DNA of 64,000 bases from Winogradskyella eximia (GTDB taxonomy: Bacteria > Bacteroidota > Bacteroidia > Flavobacteriales > Flavobacteriaceae), in the NCBI RefSeq assembly GCF_003386165.1, contig NZ_QRDV01000005.1, positions 239,844 to 303,843 of the forward strand. The letters are read 5' to 3'. The notes beneath the pieces are model-generated. The model was not told where the DNA came from. It ran no database searches and was given only the letters and a program-made list of their open reading frames with translations. Position 1 is the first letter of the stretch. Every line of letters begins with the position of its first letter. Shown here piece after piece: positions 58,639-64,000 of the stretch. The position numbers and the translations under genes were made by a program.

Positions 58639-61602
58639 CTATAATACTAAGTTTCTAGGGTTTGGTTTTAAACTCATTTTCTTTGAAAGGATAACACTAA
58701 TACTACAAAAATCAAATCTCTCCTTTACAATCCCATAACAAGCATATATCCCTAATCCATTAATAGGGTATTTATCAACTACATCAGAGAAGTGTACAGC
58801 ATCAAAATAGTCACCTGCATAATCTACAAATGTACTAAGTCGCATCAGCTTGCCTTGAGATGTTCTATTGTATCTTGTTGTTACCAAACTACCATAAATC
58901 AAAATTTTCTTTCCAACATGATCTCTCATTTTACTCGCAAAAACACCTTTGCTCATTCTCTCTTCTATTAAACTAAAATAACCACACAAAGGAAATCCTA
59001 ACAGTTCCATTTCGTCATAAGCATCCTCAATCCAAGTACTATCGAGCTTAGGAAGTATAAATTCCTTATGTTGTGATTTAAATAGTTTTGCTTGATTACT
59101 CTTACCTCCTTTAGCATTCAACTTAAAAATTGCTTGCCACTGCAACTCTGTTTTGGTCTTACAAGTAAACCTAAACGCATCAATTCTTATTAATATGGAC
59201 AATTGCTCTATACTTATAGCAACTCTATCTACAAAATCATCTAATGATTTATATGCTCCATTAAGTTGTCGCTCTGAAAGTAATCTTTGAATAGTATAAA
59301 CTTCTACATTTTTCAGATAACCAAAACCTAAGTAAATAGATTTATCAATCAACCTATTTGGATGATCACTATTATTAATGCAAGGCAAACAAATATTTGC
59401 TCCTTGTTTTTTAGCCTCATGTAAATAATGCTCTGTACTATAAAATCCACCTCCATTATTCAATACAGCTGTCATAAACTCTAAAGGAAAATAACATTTA
59501 AGGTATAAGCTCTGGTAGCTTTCTACAGCATAAGAAGCAGAGTGCCCTTTTGCAAAAGCATAACCTGCAAAACTTTTAATTTGGTTCCATACCTCAAATA
59601 TCAATTCATCAGCAAACCCTTTTGCTCTGCAATTAGAAATAAATTTTTGTTCCACAGCTAAAAACTCTTCTCGTGAACGATACTTACCGCTCATCCCTCT
59701 TCTTAGAATATCGGCTTCACCAAGAGTTAAATCAGCAAATTGATTAGCAACTTTTAATACATCTTCCTGATAAACCATAACACCATAAGTGTCTGGCATA
59801 ATTTTCAACAAAATTGGATTTGCATTTTTCCTGTTTTCGGGATAACGGTGACGTTTAATAAACTCTTCTTTCATCCCAGAGCCTGAAACACCTGGTCTAA
59901 TTATTGAACTTGCAGCTACCAAACCTAAATAATCCTGAGTTTGCAATTGCTGCATTAAACCTCTCATAGCTGGTGACTCTACATAATATGCACCAATAGC
60001 ACCTCCTGATTTTAAAAGTTGGTTAATCTTTTCATCTTTTTTAAATGCTTCAACATTTGTAATATCAATAGATGAAATTTCAGGTCTATTCTCCTTAATT
60101 ATCTCTAATGCATCTTTAATTTTTGCTAATCCTCGTTGTCCTAGTATATCGAATTTAAACACTCCGACATCTTCCGCAATAATCATATCAAATTGTACTG
60201 TTGAAAACCCTTTAGGTGGTAAATCTGTAGCAGAATAATAATGAACTGGTTTATCTAAGATGAGAATACCAGCAGAATGAACACTAAGATAATTAGGAAA
60301 CCCTTCAATTAATTTTCCATATCTTAAAACTAACTTTGAAATATCATCTATGCTATCAATGGAGTAATTCCCCTCACTAAGCTTATCTATTTCTTCCTTA
60401 GGTAAGCCGAATACTTTACCTAATTCTCTGACAACTGCACGAAACTTAAACGTATTATAAGTAGCTAATAAAGCTGTATTAGAAAATCGTTGAAAAATAT
60501 ATGCCGTAACATCATCTCTATCTTTCCAAGAAAAATCAATATCAAAATCGGGAGGAGATGCTCTAAAAGGGTTAATGAATCTTTCAAAATACAAGTCTAA
60601 TTCTATTGGATCTACATCAGTTATGCCTATTATATAAGCTACAATACTATTAGCACCACTACCTCTACCAACATGAAAATATCCTTTACTTTTTGCATAG
60701 GATACAATATCATAATTGATTAAAAAAAAAGACACAAAACCTAATGACTTTATAGTTTCTAACTCCGTTCTTAAGCGTTCAAACACTTTTTGATTTGGAA
60801 GAGCGTAACGCCTGTGTAGACCGTCATTGCAAAGTTTTTCTAGTAATAAATAATCGTTTTCAAATGAATCTGTGTATAGTTTCAAATTCTGTGAATGCCG
60901 CTCCTTTCCAAATTCAAACTTGATATTACAGTTTTCTAACAGTGCTTTAGTATTTTCTATGATATGAGGAAAGTCCAAAAAAATCCTATAGACGTCTTCT
61001 ATGCAATACATTTTATCGGTTATTAAACATTCTTCTGACTTTTCTAATTTGCTTAATAAAATATTATTATCAATTGCTCTTAGAAGACGATGTGCGTTGA
61101 AATCTTTTTTAGTTCTTATGGTAACCGTTTGTTGAATAACTAATTTATCAGTAAATTCTAATAATCTTGAGAATCTAAGTTTTCGCAATTCTTCAAACGA
61201 TACACCGATAAACTCATTAGAAGAAAATTTAGACTTTTCTAATTGTAACACTTTCTCAAATGGATATATAATATAACAATCATTGAAGGCTGGTGCAATC
61301 TCTGGAATTAATAACTTTCGCTCTGAGTAATGGGACAAATATGTATTAAGCTCTTTAAATCCGTTGTTATTTTTAGCTAGCCCTATATAAACTTGATCAG
61401 TTCCGTTTCTAAAATCAATGCCAACAATAGGTTTAATGCCTAAACCCTCAGCTTTTCTAATAAAATTTAAACATGCCGAAGTATTGTTTATATCAGTTAA
61501 AGCTAATGCGTTTATTCCATTTTCTTGAGCTAGTTTTAATAACTCAATCTCCGATAACGTTCCGTAGCGTAATGAATAATATGTATGACAATTAATATAC
61601 AT
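58639..61602 (-). CDS. DnaE-type DNA polymerase III alpha subunit (error-prone, DnaE2/ImuC-like)
   Basis: 987 aa. N-terminal PHP domain (INCHTYYSLRYGTLSEIELL), then the C-family polymerase core with GRGSGANSIVAYIIG and the catalytic PPDFDIDFSW (Asp-x-Asp), AKGHSASYA, and a C-terminal OB fold. It is shorter than replicative DnaE (about 1160 aa), as in DnaE2/ImuC translesion enzymes. Its ATG shares a base with the dinB stop (TAATG), so translation is coupled. Likely makes damage-induced mutations. Confidence 0.93.
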   Translation of the reverse strand: MYINCHTYYSLRYGTLSEIELLKLAQENGINALALTDINNTSACLNFIRKAEGLGIKPIVGIDFRNGTDQVYIGLAKNNNGFKELNTYLSHYSERKLLIPEIAPAFNDCYIIYPFEKVLQLEKSKFSSNEFIGVSFEELRKLRFSRLLEFTDKLVIQQTVTIRTKKDFNAHRLLRAIDNNILLSKLEKSEECLITDKMYCIEDVYRIFLDFPHIIENTKALLENCNIKFEFGKERHSQNLKLYTDSFENDYLLLEKLCNDGLHRRYALPNQKVFERLRTELETIKSLGFVSFFLINYDIVSYAKSKGYFHVGRGSGANSIVAYIIGITDVDPIELDLYFERFINPFRASPPDFDIDFSWKDRDDVTAYIFQRFSNTALLATYNTFKFRAVVRELGKVFGLPKEEIDKLSEGNYSIDSIDDISKLVLRYGKLIEGFPNYLSVHSAGILILDKPVHYYSATDLPPKGFSTVQFDMIIAEDVGVFKFDILGQRGLAKIKDALEIIKENRPEISSIDITNVEAFKKDEKINQLLKSGGAIGAYYVESPAMRGLMQQLQTQDYLGLVAASSIIRPGVSGSGMKEEFIKRHRYPENRKNANPILLKIMPDTYGVMVYQEDVLKVANQFADLTLGEADILRRGMSGKYRSREEFLAVEQKFISNCRAKGFADELIFEVWNQIKSFAGYAFAKGHSASYAVESYQSLYLKCYFPLEFMTAVLNNGGGFYSTEHYLHEAKKQGANICLPCINNSDHPNRLIDKSIYLGFGYLKNVEVYTIQRLLSERQLNGAYKSLDDFVDRVAISIEQLSILIRIDAFRFTCKTKTELQWQAIFKLNAKGGKSNQAKLFKSQHKEFILPKLDSTWIEDAYDEMELLGFPLCGYFSLIEERMSKGVFASKMRDHVGKKILIYGSLVTTRYNRTSQGKLMRLSTFVDYAGDYFDAVHFSDVVDKYPINGLGIYACYGIVKERFDFCSISVILSKKMSLKPNPRNLVL

Positions 61603-62816
61603 TACTGTTTTCTATGTGCTAATAAAGTTGGTGGCTCACCATTAAAAGGGTTTTGAAACCGTCCAATTGTTTTAGCTCCCATAGAAGATGCTCTCATAAT
61701 ACTTAATTCACCATAACGTCCTCTAATATTATCCATAGCATCATATAAATTTATCATCTCTACAGTATCATCAAACAAGTTAATCTGATAATTACCACTT
61801 ACTATATCGCTAATTTTGACACCAATTAAACGGATAAGCAATCTACGTTGATACAGTTTTTCAAAAAGCTCTAAAACCTTTGGTATGATAATATGATCTG
61901 CACTGGTATAAGGAATTTTAATTTGTTTATTATAAGTACTAAAATCAGAATATCGAATTTTTACACTTATAGTTCCTGCCAATTTATTCCCTCTCCTTAA
62001 TTGAAAAGCCAAACTTTCGGCCATTGCAAAAATTGTTGTTTTCAGAATAGCCATATCAATAGTATCTCTGCTAAAAGTGCGTTCTGTAGAAATAGATTTT
62101 CGTTCATGAAATGGAATCAATGGAGGGTCATCAATGCCATTGGCTCTGTTCCAAATCGTTCTACCATTGGCGCCTAATGCACTAATCATCATTTCTAATG
62201 GCATTTGTTGAACAACACCTACTTTATCAATGCCTAGGTTGCGTAAAGTTTGATATGTTTTTTCACCAACTGAAGGAATTTTTTTTATTGATAATGGTGC
62301 TAAAAAAGACTTTTCAAATCCTGAATCTATTTTTAATTGATTATTAGGTTTTGCTTCACCTGTTGCAACTTTAGATACAATTTTATTTACAGACAAACCA
62401 AATGAGATTGGCAATCCACTTTCTTTAATTATTCTCTGTCGTAATTCTGAAGCATATTTATAACAGCCATAGAATTTATCCATACCAGATAAATCAGCAT
62501 AAAACTCATCTACACTTGCCTTTTCAAAAACTGGGACTTTCTCTCTCACTATTTCTGTGACAATATGAGAATACTTGGTATAAATAGAGGAATCACCACG
62601 AATTACAATTGCCTCTGGACACAATCTTTTTGCAACTTTCATAGACATACCTGAATAAACACCAAATGAGCGAGTTTCATAACTGCAAGCAGCCACAACA
62701 CCTCTGTCACTTGTACCTCCGACCAATAGTGGTCTATTTTGCAAACGTCTATCAATCAGTCGTTCACAGGACACAAAAAAAGTATCTAAATCTAGATGTA
62801 AAATATTTTTTCTCAT
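61602..62816 (-). CDS. dinB: Y-family DNA polymerase (DinB / Pol IV type)
   Basis: 404 aa. Catalytic carboxylates in LHLDLDTFFVSCE and KASVDEFYADLSG, helix-hairpin-helix in KIPSVGEKTYQTLRNLG and little-finger domain after about 240. It lengthens primers past DNA lesions. Paired with the DnaE2-like polymerase it resembles ImuB-ImuC mutasomes, but here the catalytic Asp/Glu of the Y-family member are intact, whereas ImuB is inactive. Confidence 0.93.
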   Translation of the reverse strand: MRKNILHLDLDTFFVSCERLIDRRLQNRPLLVGGTSDRGVVAACSYETRSFGVYSGMSMKVAKRLCPEAIVIRGDSSIYTKYSHIVTEIVREKVPVFEKASVDEFYADLSGMDKFYGCYKYASELRQRIIKESGLPISFGLSVNKIVSKVATGEAKPNNQLKIDSGFEKSFLAPLSIKKIPSVGEKTYQTLRNLGIDKVGVVQQMPLEMMISALGANGRTIWNRANGIDDPPLIPFHERKSISTERTFSRDTIDMAILKTTIFAMAESLAFQLRRGNKLAGTISVKIRYSDFSTYNKQIKIPYTSADHIIIPKVLELFEKLYQRRLLIRLIGVKISDIVSGNYQINLFDDTVEMINLYDAMDNIRGRYGELSIMRASSMGAKTIGRFQNPFNGEPPTLLAHRKQ

Positions 62817-62820
62817 GCCT

Positions 62821-62864
62821 CAAAATTAGCTACAATTAATAGTATTCATTGCTATATTTTGTAG
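62821..62864 (-). promoter_or_regulatory. dinB promoter with 35-bp imperfect palindrome
   Basis: CTACAATTAATAG (62830-62842) and CTATATTTTGTAG (62852-62864) are imperfect inverted arms (10 of 13 positions) around a 9-base spacer. On the minus strand TAATTTTG at 62828-62821 is an exact -7 element, which puts the start of transcription at about 62817, one base before the ATG, so the mRNA would be leaderless. The palindrome covers the -12 to -47 region, the place for a repressor such as a LexA-like protein. Confidence 0.6.
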
Positions 62865-63051
62865 TAAAGCTTCTTTTTTTTCCGAATCGTTATCACTTAA
62901 ATGTAATTTTTTTAAAATTTTAAATACTCTAATTCATTTGCTCTTTTGAATTTAAACACAGAACCTCACAACTTAACACACTAACAATAAGCAACTTTAC
63001 GTGAATACAAGTCATATAAATTACTTAAATTTGAGACTGACATGTATAATG

Positions 63052-63077
63052 TGGATATAGACTATAGTCTATATCCA
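63052..63077. promoter_or_regulatory. 26-bp perfect palindrome
   Basis: TGGATATAGACTA followed directly by its reverse complement, 13 bp per arm and no spacer. It lies in the gap between divergent dinB and the DUF6090 gene, 73 bp before the latter's ATG. It could be a dimeric-regulator operator. The remainder of 62865-63149 shows no gene. Confidence 0.7.
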
Positions 63078-63149
63078 ATTGTTGTGCTTCATTATTCTCA
63101 CTCGAGCGGAATGAAATAATTATCCTACCTTTCAAGAAAGAACTAACCA

Positions 63150-63896
63150 ATGATAAAATTCTTTAGAAAAATTAGACAAAATTTACTTTCGGAAGGAAAA
63201 ACTGGGAAGTATTTTAAATATGCCATTGGAGAAATTGCACTCGTTGTTATTGGAATTTTAATTGCCTTATGGTTAAACAATTTAAACACAATATCTCAAA
63301 ATAAAGAAAAAGGAGATATTATGCTATTAGAAATTAAAGAGAACCTTATATCTGATACCTTATTAATTCGTGAAATATCTACTTTCAACGCTGAAAAGAG
63401 TTCTGATATAAGTAAATTTATGCAGATTGCGGCAGAAAAGAAAATATCCCAAGAACTTGGTGAAAAAATGTTTCAACTTTTATCAGAAGGTAAATTATTT
63501 ACAAACGCAAGTTTCAAAAGTAATAGCACAGGCTACAATACTCTAACCAGTTCAGGCAATATTGAAATAATCACTAATACAGAATTGAGAAATCAACTGA
63601 CTCAATACTATCTTACAACCTCAATAGCAGCATTTGATGAATTAATAAACTTAACAAGGTCTTTTAAGTATTATATTTTACCAAAAGTCACGAATAAGGA
63701 GTTCGTGAAAAAGGTTACTAATCTTGATTTTCAAATAAGAAATCTCGAAGACCTGAAGCTTAATGAAGATGAAAAATTGGTTAGCGATTTGATCTTAATT
63801 CTTGCTAATATCAATTATAATGAACAGGCATTAGTAGAACTAAAGAAAGAATTGATTCATCTCATTGAATTAATTGATGAAGAACTTAAAAAATAA
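63150..63896 (+). CDS. DUF6090 family membrane protein
   Basis: 248 aa. N-terminal conserved FFRKIRQNLLSEGKTGKYFKYAIGEI leads into one membrane helix (ALVVIGILIALWLNN), then a long helical soluble domain. This is the intact paralog of the frameshifted cassette-3 gene, sharing 30 identical bases across the start region. DUF6090 genes are numerous in flavobacteria, function unknown. Confidence 0.88.
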   Translation: MIKFFRKIRQNLLSEGKTGKYFKYAIGEIALVVIGILIALWLNNLNTISQNKEKGDIMLLEIKENLISDTLLIREISTFNAEKSSDISKFMQIAAEKKISQELGEKMFQLLSEGKLFTNASFKSNSTGYNTLTSSGNIEIITNTELRNQLTQYYLTTSIAAFDELINLTRSFKYYILPKVTNKEFVKKVTNLDFQIRNLEDLKLNEDEKLVSDLILILANINYNEQALVELKKELIHLIELIDEELKK

Positions 63897-63941
63897 CGAA
63901 AGCACAACAAAGTACTGTGGTAAAAAACAAGTAAAAATGTA

Positions 63942-64000
63942 TTAATTTTTCACTAAAGTACTTTTATAATTTCCATCATATATTAATCCTGATTTAGCTA
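63942..64000 (-). CDS. Possible C-terminal end of a gene entering from the right
   Basis: Minus-strand frame from the edge reads AKSGLIYDGNYKSTLVKN and stops at 63942. It has protein-like composition but only 18 codons are in the window, so the call is weak. Confidence 0.25.
   Translation of the reverse strand, partial: AKSGLIYDGNYKSTLVKN

Noticed and set aside
1..64000. tRNA, rRNA or riboswitch genes
   Set aside because: Scanned by eye for conserved tRNA T-loop and rRNA blocks in the gaps and saw none; a covariance-model search could still find a small RNA.

Overview
The window is AT-rich chromosomal DNA from a member of the Flavobacteriia (Bacteroidota). This rests on TAnnTTTG-type -7 promoter elements, weak Shine-Dalgarno sequences, and family content such as DUF6090, DUF6134, tandem-Usp proteins, SelO and an I42-like lipoprotein. 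No rRNA, tRNA, CRISPR array, transposase or phage module was seen.

Layout. (1) 1-2730, minus: a very large multi-PAS signalling protein that runs off the left edge. It has an N-terminal receiver lacking its catalytic residues, a GAF domain, and tandem near-identical PAS units of 128-129 codons. A possible 45-aa leader ORF precedes it. (2) 3157-8838, minus: a seven-gene oxidative-damage operon with MsrB, SelO AMPylase, MsrA, aldo/keto reductase, DUF427, a second MsrA-like protein and an alpha/beta hydrolase-OsmC fusion. (3) 9.1-48.5 kb: a ~39-kb stress island. It holds Hsp20, peroxiredoxin, a TolC/HlyD/ABC-2 exporter, cardiolipin synthase, patatin, MscS, a PAS histidine kinase with a receiver-Crp/Fnr regulator, YtxH/holin-like proteins, a universal stress protein, four triple-BON proteins, an ECF-like sigma factor, DnaJ, thioredoxin, ExoIII, a ferric-reductase-like flavoprotein, two oleate hydratases, HdeD, phosphoglycerate mutase, ferritin, DUF5661, DUF4010 and several small helical proteins. 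(4) 48.77-57.6 kb, plus strand: an integron-like cassette region. Single genes (XAC2610-like, a nuclease-like protein, DUF6090, a NodB-SGNH fusion, SRPBCC, SMI1/KNR4, Imm22) are separated by a recurring ~130-bp imperfect palindrome that behaves like attC. (5) 57.7-62.8 kb, minus: a mutagenesis/repair set of DinB, a DnaE-type polymerase and SRAP, with a palindromic operator candidate over the dinB promoter. (6) A second DUF6090 gene and a partial gene at the right edge.

The main observation ties region 3 together. Eighteen intergenic 12-mers fit TGAY-N4-RTCA, a Crp/Fnr-type site. For 16 of them a TAnnTTTG-like element is centred exactly 33 bp downstream (14 good matches, two weaker), which places the operator near -41 as in class II activation. 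They precede genes spread over the whole island and none was noticed outside it. The island encodes one obvious candidate regulator, the receiver-Crp/Fnr protein at 22050-23123, paired with the overlapping PAS kinase gene. I infer a two-component Crp/Fnr general stress regulon whose target genes lie mostly around their own regulator. The second notable structure is the attC-like cassette array, with no integrase in view.
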